This document shows positions 52,036-63,880 of a stretch of DNA of 64,000 bases, piece after piece. The stretch covers positions 260,445-324,444 of the forward strand of contig NMRA01000091.1 in the NCBI GenBank assembly GCA_002633005.1. Direction: 5' to 3'. Origin of the DNA: Phoronis australis. Taxonomy: Eukaryota; Phoronida; Phoronidae. Made by a program: the position numbers and the translations under genes. Each line of letters opens with the position of its first letter. Within the stretch, counting starts at the first letter, position 1. The notes beneath the pieces were generated by a model. That model saw only the letters and a list, made by a program, of their open reading frames with translations. It did not search any database and had not been told where the DNA came from.

Positions 52036-52139
52036 TGAGAACATTAAATACTACCTTCTAAAGTGGTACATTCTTACTGGGAAACCCTACCTAACAGACA
52101 GTATATTAACAAAGAAGTGGAAAGTTTTACGACCATCTT

Positions 52140-54115
52140 GTACAATGTTGCAAATGAGAGATTGGGGATAATGCTGGAAAGAATGAAGACACCGCAACCA
52201 ATATCACAGGGCAACTGAAGACTGAAGAGAGCAAAAAATCAGGAAGAATGGGGGAAGAAACTATGCTCACTAGCCAAAGCACTTAACAAGGATGAGAAGA
52301 AATATCAACTCCAATATTTCATACATGACGAACAAGTAAATCTCAGACGTTTAAGCAATACAGAAAGGGTAGACGACAGAGCAGACGATAGAGGAGCAAG
52401 GACGGGAATGAGTTTGCAAAAGATCCTTTTACGATTACCAAGGCACTACTAAGAGAAGATGAATCAAGTAGTCATCTGAGGGCAAGATAGAACAAAGTTT
52501 GAGAGAAGCTAATAATTACAGAGAGAATATAGACCACTATGGAATAGCATCAGAGTAGAAGCAGCAGAAGCCCCACATACAATCTTAAGTAGATGTCAGC
52601 GTACCAACCTAGAAAGAGGTAGCAGAAGTCATAAAGAAAGCAAGGTCAAAGTCAGCCCCTGGACCAAGTGGACTGCCATACAAAGAATAGAAGTGAGTAG
52701 GTTTTAGTCAATATTTTGTACCATTTGATTTTGAAGAAGGTAAAGATCCAGGCAGCTTGGAAGGTTTCAGTGGGCTGCTTTGTACCAAAGGAGAAAGATG
52801 ATTCGAAGACAGACCAATGCAGAATAAATTCCTTACTAACCGTGGAAGGAAAGATAAATTTTTCCGTGCTAGAAAAGACGACTACAGCCTATCTTACGAT
52901 GAACAATTACATTAACACGGCGATCCAGACTTGGCAGGGGTGCCAAGATTTTCAGGATGCGTGGAGCACTCCAGTGTGCTTAGCTAGCTGATCCAACAAG
53001 CCAAGTTGAAGAATAAATAACTAACCTGTGTGTGGCTGTAACTGGCAAACGCCAAAGGATAGATTTCCCATTAGCTCACGGACACGGCAGTGAAGCATTA
53101 CCATCTACCAGACACAATTTCCCAGCCCTCATCATCATGGAAATGAATTTCTTGATAAAGGGTTGCGAGAGGCAGAGCAGAGGACCCAGACTGGAGTCAG
53201 TAATCTCAGCACATGTGATTAGAGCTTATATGGACGACCTTACAGTTACAACAGTGATGCAAGGCAAGCAAGATGGGTTTTAGCAGCACTTGAGGAAGCA
53301 TCCACTTGGGGTAGGATGATGTTTAAACCAACAGTCAAGAAGCATGGTCATCGGGGTAAGAAAGATTGTCAACAGATTTAAGTTAATGATTCACAGTGAA
53401 GAGATATCTTTGCTTGTGGGGAACTCAGTAAAGTATCATTGGCAAGTGGTACAACCTACTTAGTGATCGTAACAGCATCTTGCAGATAGAGGAGCAAGAC
53501 TAAAAATGGCTCCAGCAAATGGAATGAAGCAGACTATGAGAGAAATTCAAGGCATGGGACTACTAACATGGCCCACTGCCCAGTGTTAGAGGTTCCTCCA
53601 AGTTTCATACAGGTTGGTCTATACAGTAGAGCAGTACATTTTCTGCTACATTTTTCATCTTTATTTGAGGACTTCAAGATGGTCAAGTGCAGTCTTGTAC
53701 AAACGGTAAGCTGCTATGGTAAGGGGGGTGGGGCAACAGAAGTGACAAGATTGAGAAGAAATTGGTCAGCGAGTACTGCAGAGAGTCAAGCAGAAGGCAT
53801 GTCGGTCATTGGATATACAGTAAGAAACATCTCTGCATTGGGCGCCAAAGACTGGGAGCCTATCATTTTCAACAGTGGAGCGGCACAACAAAAGTACACA
53901 ATAGTGAGATGACCCAAAAAGTAATAAGGAAACTCAAAGAAGATACTAGAATGACCAAAGCAGTTCAACTCTGGCAACAAGGTGATTGGATAAGGTGGGA
54001 CCAGTCAGTGAAGAAGTTGACATGGAATGAATTGTGGAAACTAAATTTCATGATATTTGGGTTTTTATTACAATCTATGTATGATGAACATATCCATGAA
54101 TATCTGTCGAGATTC
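52140..54115 (+). mobile_element. degenerate non-LTR retrotransposon (reverse transcriptase remnant)
   Basis: In shifting frames one can read an RT: APGPSGLPYK (about 52655-52685), GCFVPKEKDDSKTDQCR with NSLLTVEGKI (52770-52860), EMNFLIKGCERQSRGPRLES, and the catalytic YMDD at 53227-53238 (RAYMDDLTVTT). A C-terminal part follows with FKAW, PPSFIQVGLYSRA, NWSASTAESQAE, HFQQWS and KLTWNELWKL (to about 54115). Stops and frameshifts interrupt every part, and no endonuclease domain is seen. This RT and C-terminal order matches LINE-type ORFs common in fish and marine invertebrates. It is a dead fragment. Confidence 0.8.
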
Positions 54116-54605
54116 TCTGGAGCTTCCCTCGCCAGGTGCCATTTTGAGGAAGTTATGGGAAATTACACCAGTTCACGAACAAAAAGTCAGAGGGACGCCA
54201 ATCCCTCCAGATATCTTCACGTGCTACTTTTTTGCAAGAGACAGCCTCCAGGTCATGTGCTCTCAATTGAATACTTTCTGGCTATTGCCGGCACTGAAAA
54301 GTTAACAGCGACAAAAAAATGAACAAGGAATTCTTCGCTTAAGTCATCTTAGTTACCATAGACATGTTTCATGGAGGATATGAATTGAGCCAGGAAGAAC
54401 TGCTGAAGTAAGCGCCTTTTAAGTGATAATTTTAAGACAGTGTAAAATGTACTCTTGACAAGGTGAAAACCACGTAATCGATGACCGCAATTGGCCTGCC
54501 ACCCGTTAAAAATACACGACATGACATTAAAACAGAGACCAATGGGGAGTATTGTAGCCACTAGCCAGCCAGCCGAGGGGCTACTTGTTGCCTAGTCTTG
54601 GTGCA
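54105..54605 (+). repeat. dispersed ~550-bp repeat, copy 2
   Basis: Matches 14090-14650 (see that entry). Directly follows the retrotransposon remnant. Confidence 0.55.
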
Positions 54606-55044
54606 CACAGTATGTACAGCTTTACACAGATGTGCATAAAAAATGAATAAATAAAATCAGACACAAAATTATGGTCATTAAAAACTACAATCTTCCTTGA
54701 GTAAACTACGTAGATTATTTACCGGTGTTAAAAATATTGGCGTTCTATCGTTACTCTGTTGCTTAAGTTGCGGAGTAATCTATGCGTCAGCTTTGGGCGC
54801 CATGAAATAAAACGTCACCCATTGGCCAATTTCTTTTTTCACCAGTTCTTCAATAAACTGTTCTTCTTCCATGAGGCTGCATTGATATAACAATTTCGGA
54901 AAATGTAACAACTATTACATTTTATGTCATTGTTACATTTTAGGTTGTGAAGCCTCTCCTAAAATGTAACAAGTTGTTACATTTTACCATAGTACACATG
55001 GAGAAATGTACCATTGTTACATTTTACGAAACCAACGTCATATT

Positions 55045-56993
55045 ACAAAGAAAATGACCAAAACCAAGAACAAGTGCCATCTGATACGGCCATTCAGAGA
55101 CTAATTTTGTGTAAAAAATCACATTTTCGCATAGTTCTGCTCCAGAAATTCAGAAAAGTTACCCTTTTAGATAGTATTTTGTCGAAAATGGCAACATTTT
55201 GGAGTATAATTTTTGCTGTGAAAACGCACCCTTTTGGGCGGCACTTTTCGTATACGTCTTCCATAAGAATGCCCTCCAGCCTGACACAGCATGAATCAGA
55301 CTGGCTACACATTATCATTTTTATTACTATTACATTACTATTACATTACTATTACTGCTCTTACTACCATTGCTACTATTACTGCTGTTATCACTATTAC
55401 TTCTTTCACTACTATTACTCGTTATCAATATCGGTATCATTATCTATTACTAATAATTTTGAATTTATTTAACGACACAGTGCAATATTCGCAATACATG
55501 TTTTAGCAAAGTGCTAATACATCAAGGTCCTCACGTATATTAAAATAATTCCATTTATGGTTCAATGTTCTCACCGGGCTTCCCATAATGGACAGTGAGT
55601 GCTACTTCAAAAACATTTTAAAGGGGTTTCCTATGTTCAGCCTTAATGATATTGTGAGAAACGTCTTGACATCTGTGGATGTAGAGTAGGCCTACTTTTT
55701 GGAAACGAGGAGGTTGAGATTTAAAATCTTCTTTAGATGTGTGCTTCTTCAAAAATTATTATTTCTGAACTATCGAACTACAATGTATCAAAAGGGTTAA
55801 TATACCAAATTCTCTTATCTGCCTATAACCAGCGTGTTGTTGACAGCGAGCTGAAACACAAAAAATGACGCCTCATGAGGCACGTAGCTTCAGACATCCA
55901 TGAATACTAGAATGTCCAATCTCTACCTTGTTATATATGTGCTTCGGACTAACGAACATTAACAATCTAGCAATTTTAATTGATATTTTATCTTAAAAGA
56001 TAATAGAGAAAGTTAATGTTTTTGTAGTCCGAAAGGCCGACAGTCAACTTTTTTCGGACTACTGCCCCTATAAACTATCGACCTAGACCTGGTTTGAGCA
56101 AAGTGATCATGTCCTTTCATAGTGCCAAAATATTTTCTATTTCCCTAGCTAGGCCTCACATTTTTACATATACATGTCACGGTTTGATCTGTTGTTACCA
56201 CCAGTATTTCAGACAGGTTTGACATCATAGGGACAATGATATTTCTTTCAGCTTTAAGCTATTTAAAACACGTTACTATGCCGCCACTTTTTAAACTATT
56301 GGCTCGTCCTTCTCAAAGGCGATCTTTTGCTGTTGCCCTGCCAAAGTCTGGCATCCTCTCCGGAAATAAATGCGTGCTTATATTTCCTTCCACCACAATG
56401 TCTAAGAAATTGTCATTCGTAACTAAGGCGGTAGACAGAACCCACCGGCATCAGAAACTTTGGTGTAGCTCCTTTTGTGCGGAGCATTAGTGATGACTGC
56501 AAGGCAACAAAACATTGGCTGAAATAAATCAAAATATGGTAGACTACAATGGGTGTTTTCTCTATCAAATTGGATTCCGAAATTGAATTCTCCGTGAAAA
56601 AAATTGTTATTGTCATTTGTTTAAGAAGAAATACGATAAATATTAGCCAAAATACGATGTCATCATTTGTGTTGTGCTGGATAAGGGACGTGTGTTTACT
56701 GTAATGCCGGATACACAATTAGTTTATGACCTGTGAGCGCCAACAAAAACTTGCAAGGATTCTTAAACAACAAAAACTTGTTACCTGATCCTGGAAACAC
56801 CTTTCGTCTGGAGTTTAAACTGTACAGTGTGCAGTTTTAACTATACCAAGAAACTAATCGTGTTAAAAAACAATGGAAAGTATATAGGGACACATCTAAA
56901 ACTTTGAGCTGGCACATTTGACAGAATTTCATTCAAACAATCCAAGAAAGAAGGCGTTAAGTGTGTGAACAGTTTTCTTCCGTGCAAACTCGT
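55045..56993. other. centre of the composite element, no gene recognised
   Basis: Contains ORFs of 75-152 codons on both strands, partly driven by the trinucleotide-like repeat at 55315-55460. None shows a transposase motif that I can recognise. Confidence 0.4.
55315..55460. repeat. imperfect ATT/ACT microsatellite
   Basis: Low-complexity run of 'attacta' and 'ctattac' units. Confidence 0.85.
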
Positions 56994-57623
56994 GAAATAT
57001 GACGTCCCTTTCGTAAAACGTAACAATGGTACATTTCTAGCATATGCATTCACCCTAAATTGTACCAGTTGCATAAATTGTAACACCTAGTTACAATTTA
57101 TGAGAGGCCTAGCAACCTAAAATGTAACAATGATGTAAAGTGTAACAGTTGTTACATTTTACAAAATTGTTACATTTTACAGAGTATCACTGCATACATG
57201 TCTCAACCAATTATCAGAAGTGGTTTTATTTCGTTATAAGTTTTTAGTATTTTAATACTACCAAATTGGATTTCAGTGCAATTTGCTGCTGCGAAGCTCT
57301 CATCATCTCTCGAGAAATATCGCAAAAAATTGCTTGTTGTGACACCTATGCAACCTCATAGAAGAAGAATAGTTGATTGGAGAATCGGCAAAAAAGAAAC
57401 TGGCCAATAGGTGACGCTATATTTCATGGGGCTAAAAGCCGACGCATCGCACCACGACAATTAACTTTAGCAGCAGAATAACGGTGAAATGCCAATTTTT
57501 CTAACATCGATACATATTTTTGTTTACTCAAGGAAGATTGTAGTTTTTAATTACAATTAACATTTTATTTGGCCAGTTTTTCACCCACATCCACGCAAAG
57601 CTGAAAATTTAGACACAGCTTTG

Positions 57624-58315
57624 GGCACTAGTCGGATATAATGGACCGTAACTTATTCCAAATAAATCCACTAAATGTAGGTCTAAATGAATGATTTTGG
57701 TATCGTTGCATTCCTCAGACATCTGGCTCTCCGTACAAATGCTTTTCATGACCCTCAATTACTCTAGTCTATAACTACGCTGTTCCGAACTCGGTCCACT
57801 TTAGCCACGCACATCGTGAAATCGGCAGCCATTTCAGGGAACTTACTTTATCTAGCGATATCTATCGGCGATTTGCTACAACACACACTGTTCCTTTTTC
57901 ATCAGTCAACGTCATTGGTTGATTTCGTCAATTATTAACGACAATCGTTATTAATCATCGCACGTCTGCTCTCGTCATCACCTTCGTCGTCTCTCTCACG
58001 ATCGTATCTGTCATCATCATGTTATCGTCGCCCATGTTGACTGATGAAAAAGGAACAGCGCGTGTTGTAGCAAATCGCCGATAGATGGCGCTAGATATAG
58101 TAAGTTCCCTGAAATGGCTGCCGATTTCACGATGCGCGTGGCTAAAGTGGACCAAGTTCAGAATGGCGTAGTTATAGATTAGAGTAATTGAGGGTCGTGA
58201 AAAGGATTTGTACGGATAGCCAGATGTCTGAGGAATGCAGCGATACATTCATTTAGACCTACATTTAGTGGATTTATTTGGAATAAGTTAGGGTCCATTA
58301 TATCCGACTAGTGCC
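57624..58315. mobile_element. 692-bp foldback MITE with 8-bp TSD
   Basis: Arms of about 285 bp (57624-57909 and 58035-58315) are near-identical inverted copies separated by a spacer of about 125 bp. The ends are GGCACTAGTCGGATATAATG and its inverse. The element is flanked by the perfect direct repeat CAGCTTTG (57616-57623 and 58316-58323), an 8-bp target duplication of hAT size. It interrupts the outer 'acagctttg' sequence of the neighbouring composite element, so it inserted later. The 97-codon ORF at 57955-58248 is a by-product of the arm. Confidence 0.88.
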
Positions 58316-58323
58316 CAGCTTTG

Positions 58324-59229
58324 AACCAAGGTTTCGTGTTTCTTTTCATATTGCGGGTAGCAAAAAAGTCTTGCCTGGTGCTCAAACCACATGTATATTA
58401 TCGTTGAGCAGCAGAATAAACTTACAACTATAATATTTTTAACACTCGATATCTATATGCTTTATTTAGTAAAGGAAAAGCGTAGTTTTTTTAAACTTAA
58501 AGGCACTAATTTGCGTCGGATTTCATTCAGTTCGTACAAAGCCAAAGGCAAATGGACCAACTAAAAAACGAATCCCAAAATCAAAGAAATTTTATAGCAC
58601 CTTTCCACAATTGAAAGAAGTGCAAAGGAAGATTTTACACCTAATGGACACAATTTACAAACAGGAACGCAAAGTTAAGCTACATAGTTTCGTACCGCCG
58701 CTAACGAGATCAGCACACACCGTCACTACCCAACCTACCTTCCGACACCTTACTGAGTAGTACGTCATAGAAAATTGTACTTCAGACAAGTACATTTTAA
58801 TAGGGGTTGTATACATAATTTCGAAAGGAAAGCTTCGTAAATTAGTTAACAAGAAGTTAATCTAGTAGAATAATTGCAACTATATACGCTATTTATTACA
58901 AATACATCTCATAAACGAGTTTAAAAAATCGTAAGCTGCTCTTTTCCATTGTCTTTCACCACTCTTTTTCCCCTTGGATTGAACTCATGCGAGTTTCCCA
59001 CAATTCCCAGTCTGAGTTGTGGTTGAGTTGGTCTGGGAAAGGAATATTTGCTTAAAAAATCCTTTTTAATCGGCAGTTTCAGAGAAAAATATTACACTTT
59101 TCATTTTGAAAGTAAACGCCAGGACGAATTTTTGACATACTCTTGATACTTTTATTATCATCAGTCCAAAGACTTGTTTTATATTTAAGAATTTTGCTCG
59201 TTGGAAGAACGACCATTTGCAATTGCATT
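58324..59229. other. upstream region of the CDK12/13-like gene
   Basis: No gene recognised. The promoter of the plus-strand gene at 59230 should lie at the right end, but I see no TATA box. Confidence 0.4.
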
Positions 59230-59411
59230 TTTCTTCAGAGAAACACTGTCGCCGCCGGAGTCAGGCCCTGGCCGCTATGTTCGCTTGCAGGTGCTATTCA
59301 AGAATGAAGTAGGAGCAGTTCTAAGGAATTGAGAACATTTTTCGGATCAAGATGATGTCGCCTTGACCACAATATCTGTCCTGAAGAACAAGGAAAGCTA
59401 GAGGTTACGTG
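59230..59411 (+). other. probable 5' untranslated exon of the CDK12/13-like gene
   Basis: A strong donor (cgtg|gtaagt) lies at 59411/59412 and the next acceptor (gtatttcag) at 59676, just before the coding exon. The left boundary is a guess. The region contains stops in all frames and is not coding. Confidence 0.45.
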
Positions 59412-59676
59412 GTAAGTACAATTCCGCCACCTGGCGATTGTGTCACGTACTTCAATAAATGTTCAAGTGGGGCATGTGACTGAACTTGGAAAATTTGTTG
59501 GATTTCAATTGTCTTATTTTCTCTTCTTAAAAAGTTAAGTTCATCATTTCAGATTTTCCAAGAAAAGTCACAGAGCCAAATGCATAAAAACTTAATGTGG
59601 CAACACTGACTTTTCACATTTTTCTTGTAAATTACCCTGTTTTTTCATAACTTCAATGTGATTTTTTGTATTTCAG

Positions 59677-60413
59677 ACTTCTTTAACATGATGTCGCAGA
59701 GAGTTTAGCAACAATCTTACAATGCCAAGACCACCCTATGTACCAAGAGATTCCCGTCTCGGGAAATTGAACTTCAGGCGAAGTGTGGGGTCAATTGGAC
59801 TTAATGATGATTATGTTGACCCAGAATATGATGCTAGGACTTATGCTAACTCTCACAAAGACCGTGAAAGTGGCAAGCACCGTGATCATGAAAAACGCGA
59901 ACGAAAGCATAAGAAATCCAAGAAAAAACACTCGCAAAAACGTGACAAGGAGTCGAAGGATAAAGCAAAGACCAAGTCATTGGTGGAGTACGATAGCTTA
60001 AGCTCCAGTGAAGAATTCCATGCTCAGTCCCCATCACCTGCACCAAGTCGAATCGAGCCAGATGGGGATAGGCGTAATGTACGAGCTGCATCGCCCGGTA
60101 CTGCCATAAAGCAGTATCAGCGATTCGTGGACAGTCGAGGTAATTCCCCAAGCTTATACCCAAAGCTGAGCAAGACACCAGAACGGCAACACAAGCAGCG
60201 TAGTTCAAAAGATGGCGCACGCAACAACAAAGAGACTGTGCCTCCGAAACAAGAGGCAGCACCTAAAGTCAATCCGCCAAAAGCATATGCTGACCCACCA
60301 AAAGCATACATGGTGGGCAGCGATGATCGCATGAACAGCCCGAAGCGTCGACTTCGATCTCCCAGTCCAGGCTATGGGAAACGTCGAAAGTCTAGGTCAG
60401 CCAGTCCGTACAG
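59677..60413 (+). CDS. first coding exon of an RS-rich protein, probable CDK12/CDK13-like N-terminus
   Basis: The acceptor 'ttttttgtatttcag' opens the exon, ATG is at 59722, and the best donor is CAG|gtatgg at 60413/60414, giving 230 codons plus 2 bases. If unspliced, the frame would stop at 60441. Seen in order: a basic Lys/His/Asp/Glu-rich tract (KKSKKKHSQKRDK), LVEYDSLSSSEEF (residues 87-99), Ser/Pro-rich stretches, a repeated PPKAY, and an RS-like end (SPKRRLRSPSP, KSRSASPYR). Vertebrate CDK12/13 N-termini contain LVEYDD.SS, PPKAY and SPKRRSRSP-type motifs. These kinases phosphorylate RNA polymerase II CTD and have RS domains. No kinase exon lies in the window, so identity is inferred. 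Another RS-domain nuclear protein remains possible. Confidence 0.6.
59688..59708 (+). promoter_or_regulatory. uORF in the 5' UTR
   Basis: ATG ATG ... TAG, a six-residue upstream ORF (MMSQRV) that ends 13 bases before the main ATG at 59722. It could lower translation of the main frame. No conservation data. Confidence 0.45.
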
Positions 60414-61552
60414 GTATGGTGATGGGAAGGGTGTAGAATAATATGTTAAGTTATTTTGAGGTTATGCATGCAACTTTTCTAAAAAAGAAAGAAATTATCT
60501 TTTTCCTGATGTGAGAGTCATATTAGTTGTTAATATGGTACTTACATGAGCAAACTTGTGTAAAAACAACTCGGATAATTGAGTCCATGGTTTTGTTCAC
60601 TATCTTTGAAAGTTGAATTTGGTTTTAGTAAACAAATCAATTCAAGTGCGTTTTCCATTTAAGTGAACAGGAGTAAGTCTTGTTAAAACCAATATTTTTC
60701 GGCAGATATGGGCAGGATTGCCAAAAGGTTGCAATTATGCCTTTCCCGATTTTTTCAGGATTGTCACAAACTCCTGTTTTCTTCCTGACAACCCCCTGTG
60801 CTCAGTTTCAGAACTTATTATAAGATGATAGTGTTCACAGTAAAACTGATACTTACACAAGTTTACTTTTTCACAGTATTTATACTGTTTGTTAGACCTC
60901 AAAACAAAGAAAATGAAAGTTTTTAAATTATTTCAAGTGAATCTTATCGTTACATTCGCAAGTTATCACTATCACCAATCAGCTCGACAGCCGAGATCTG
61001 AATGATAGAAACTAACTTTGTGTATCCAAATAACGCTGCACTAACTGCAACATTTGCGCGATAATGGAATAAAAGTAGGATCTGCTCTGTTTTCACTATT
61101 TTCTTGTTATTTTAAGAAAAATATTTTATTGCCGTATGTCTGTGGAATACAAAATTGTGTTTGTTTACCCTAGTTCACTACTGCACTCTAGCTATAGATG
61201 CTCGTAGACTCGTGTATTGATGCACTTTAGCTTTAAAAGATCACCAGATGTTTTTGATTTGAGTATTACTTTATAATGAAATTACATACCTCTTTAATCC
61301 TCATCCTTCATATAGTTAGGTGGCCTGGTGGTTTTTAAATGCTCTGCATCCCGTCTGTTGTGTCAAGGTCATGCTTCACCTGTTTGGCACACAATGGGAC
61401 GTGATAAGAAATTTTGTATTCCCAAATTGAAATTTCTCATCAAAAATAAGGATTGAGAAAATTCTAAGTTTATTTTTAGCTGGGTATGTAAAATATAAGA
61501 GGTAGTGTCATAAAACTACATTGGACAAGTTTCCTTATTTGCGAAGTAACCA
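60414..61552 (+). other. intron of the CDK12/13-like gene, part 1
   Basis: AT-rich, without ORFs of note. It is an intron if the donor at 60414 is used. Confidence 0.5.
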
Positions 61553-61705
61553 GCCTCCCGTTCAGTAACGCTAGGACCTCGCTAAAAAGCAAGACTTCAC
61601 GAGATTACGTGAGATATTGCCGTGTATTTTAAATAAGAACACGTGACTTTGACTAGATTTTAGCTAGGTCCTAGCGTAGGTCCTAGCATCTACTGAACGC
61701 ACGCC
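61553..61705. mobile_element. 153-bp MITE family, copy e
   Basis: Almost identical to 231-383 and the same length and orientation: GCCTCCCGTTCAG at the left and CTGAACGCACGCC at the right. High similarity between distant copies indicates recent activity. Confidence 0.72.
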
Positions 61706-62619
61706 AGCTCTTTTTTAAGGCATGTAAATATGTCAATTTTGTCGATTACTTTTATGCAAAATAAGTAGTGAATAACTGTAATGTGTTTACTTAACTGACT
61801 ACTGCTTTTCTTCCGAAAAGGCTATTTAAGAAAAGAATGCTCTACAGGCAACAAACACGGCACAGGTTTTTCCTTTTAGTTTAATTAATTGTTCAGTCAT
61901 TTCAGTATTTCGTTTCTGTTTTACGCCATGATTTGCAAATAGTTAGTCCAATGGATGGTTAACTGGGTTGCATTTCGCAGACGAAAGAATCTCGTGAAAG
62001 TGCAAGATTGCGAAAGACTCCACGACACATCACCATGTGTCACAAACAAAGCATATTAGCTTTTTTCATGAGTGTCTTAGGTCTACAGAATGTTGCCCAG
62101 TGCTTCTGAAGTTCAAAAAGATGTGAAGTACAGTCGAGTCTTCCCTCGGGGAAACTAGGTCGCAAGCTCGTCGCATAGATATCGGTAGATAGGCGTATCC
62201 ATTGATCACTTTGTTTTTCTTATAATAAAGATAATGGTAACCATTTATTGGTAACCGGCTGATGTGCGCCCATGGTACGATATCCATGCGACCTGCATTG
62301 TTATATCCAACAAAAACGTAACAAAGGAAAACAATGGTAGCCTCCCATAGGCACTAACCATGTGACATGCTTACGCCGGTCTCATGGATCTCGCAAGTTA
62401 AGCAATAGCTTGCGAAATCCATACGACGTCATTCGGCATGGGTTGTTATCACAGACATTCAAGTACCTTCAAAATCTCCATGTTATAGCGCTAGTTTATT
62501 GTAATCAGAGAAGACCTATAGGTCATTTGCATTCTTGACTCCATTTGTAAACTCCTATTGCAACAGGCTTTCTCGAATGCTCACATTTTTCGCATTCGCC
62601 ATTTGACTTATTGCGTTAC
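61706..62619. other. intron of the CDK12/13-like gene, part 2
   Basis: No gene recognised. A short piece near 61980-62050 resembles 31185-31250 and about 3460. Confidence 0.4.
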
Positions 62620-62895
62620 CTGTTTTCCCCAGTTTTGCAAGCTTGACTTGCATTTTCCTTCGTATACTTTTCTTGGTATTCTATTTTCTTTTGAGACTAA
62701 ACTCTGAAAATCTTGATGGCAGAACTCCGCATCAAATTCTGAGGTTGAATAAGTTATCTCGCCAGTCGCCTCTGACTTAAGCAATTTGTGAACTAATTGG
62801 TTTCGTTTTCCTAACATACTGACCCAGTGCTGATGGTCACTGGGGACGGGAAATTTTGAATGTTTTATCGCTTTCAATGATTGTGAGTTTTGTGA
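62620..62895 (-). CDS. unidentified exon-like ORF, phase 0-0
   Basis: A 276-bp open segment on the minus strand begins after 'tactactag' (acceptor-like) and ends CAG|gtaacg (donor-like). It encodes 92 residues without stops and has protein-like composition (motifs KHSKFPVPSDHQHW, LVHKLLKSEATGEI, EFDAEFCHQDFQSL). There is no ATG inside, so it would be an internal exon. I do not recognise the family. It lies antisense in the presumed intron of the CDK12/13-like gene. No neighbouring minus-strand exon was found; chance is possible. Confidence 0.3.
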
Positions 62896-62909
62896 CTAGT
62901 AGTACCAAA

Positions 62910-63170
62910 ATATAAATGCATCTGTAATATCACGACCCAAAATGCATCTGTAATATCATGACCCAAAATGCATCTGTAATATCACGACCCAGAATGCAAC
63001 TGCAATATCATGACCCAAAATGCAACTGTAATATCATGACCCAAAATGCATCTGTAATATCACGATCCAAAATGCATGTGTAGTATCACGACCCAAAATG
63101 CATCTGTTATACCATGACCCAAAGTGCATCTGTTATACCATGACCCAAAGTGCATCTGTAATATCACCAC
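62910..63170. repeat. 26-bp minisatellite, about 10 copies
   Basis: Unit 'atgcatctgtaatatcacga' plus 'cccaaa'. Successive 'atgca' are 26 bp apart. Variants include 'gcaactg' and 'gttatacc'. Confidence 0.92.
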
Positions 63171-63736
63171 TTGTACAGTGTATCACTGTTAACATTCTAC
63201 ACTGTAACCAGTATCGACTGTAGGCATCCTGTGGGAACTACGGACAAGTTATACTTCCTGTATCTAATACAGGCAGCCATAACATTTGTGCTTGACTGTC
63301 TTAAAGCACGGATGAATTGTTATGAGAGTGAGCGTTCAAGAACTAAACTTTTAATTTAGACCACTTGCCCCTATAAATGTGGTCTCAAACTTGTCACTTA
63401 CTCAAATGAAAAGGGATTTCTGTGCTTGGATTGAACTGGCAGCGTATTGTTGCGCGAGATCATTCTCAGTGTGTAAAACGACCTGCCGTGACTACTTGTT
63501 CAGCATGGTGTCCTCCATTATAATTTACTGTCAGGTGATTTCAAACCAAAAATCGCCTGGAGCAAGGTGAGACCAATTTTGTAGCTGTCTAACCTTAATG
63601 TGTCCAAGTTTCCCCCACTGCTGGCGCCTCACATTCCTTTCGAACCTTTCACCGCCTCTTTCCTCTCAAAACCCAGGTGAAACACTCATGCAGGTGTCAC
63701 ATATCTAAGCTCAATGCAAGTGACGAGCTACCAGCT
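63171..63736. other. no gene recognised
   Basis: Two short plus-strand ORFs (62-63 codons) have no motif or splice support. Confidence 0.35.
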
Positions 63737-63880
63737 CAGCTGGCTGCCTCAAATTACAGCTGAGCACATAACTCATGTGAAGGCATTAACGACTGAATGA
63801 ACTACTGGCTAGATCATTCAGTTGTCTGGGTGGTAGGTAGCTATGTGCTCAGTTAACTTTCATTTTGAGGCTTCCAGCTG
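63737..63880. repeat. small foldback inverted repeat
   Basis: Left arm 'cagctggctgcctcaaatta' and 'gagcacata', right arm the inverse ('tatgtgctcagtt', 'ttttgaggcttccagctg'). The loop is about 45 bp with its own short hairpin ('actgaatga...tcattcagt'). MITE-like. Confidence 0.6.

Larger units (their letters stand above)
54617..57603. mobile_element. ~3-kb composite element with long inverted arms
   Basis: The left arm (54617-55044) and right arm (56994-57603) are inverted copies with blocks in the same order from the outside in: 'cagcttt.c....atgtg', 'aaaaactacaatcttccttgagtaaac', 'ttggc.tt...cgttattct', 'ccatgaaata.a.cgtcacc.attggcca', then a zone of repeated 'tgttacattttac', then 'taccattgttacattttacg'. 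The right arm has about 130 bp that the left lacks. Outer arm sequence belongs to family R1. The ~1.95-kb centre has no recognised gene. Either a large foldback transposon or two R1 elements inserted head to head. Confidence 0.55.

Noticed and set aside
55014-55472. 152-codon ORF in the composite element
   Set aside because: No transposase or other motif recognised, and the second half is a low-complexity ATT/ACT repeat.
57955-58248. 97-codon ORF
   Set aside because: Lies in an arm of the foldback element; a by-product of the palindrome.
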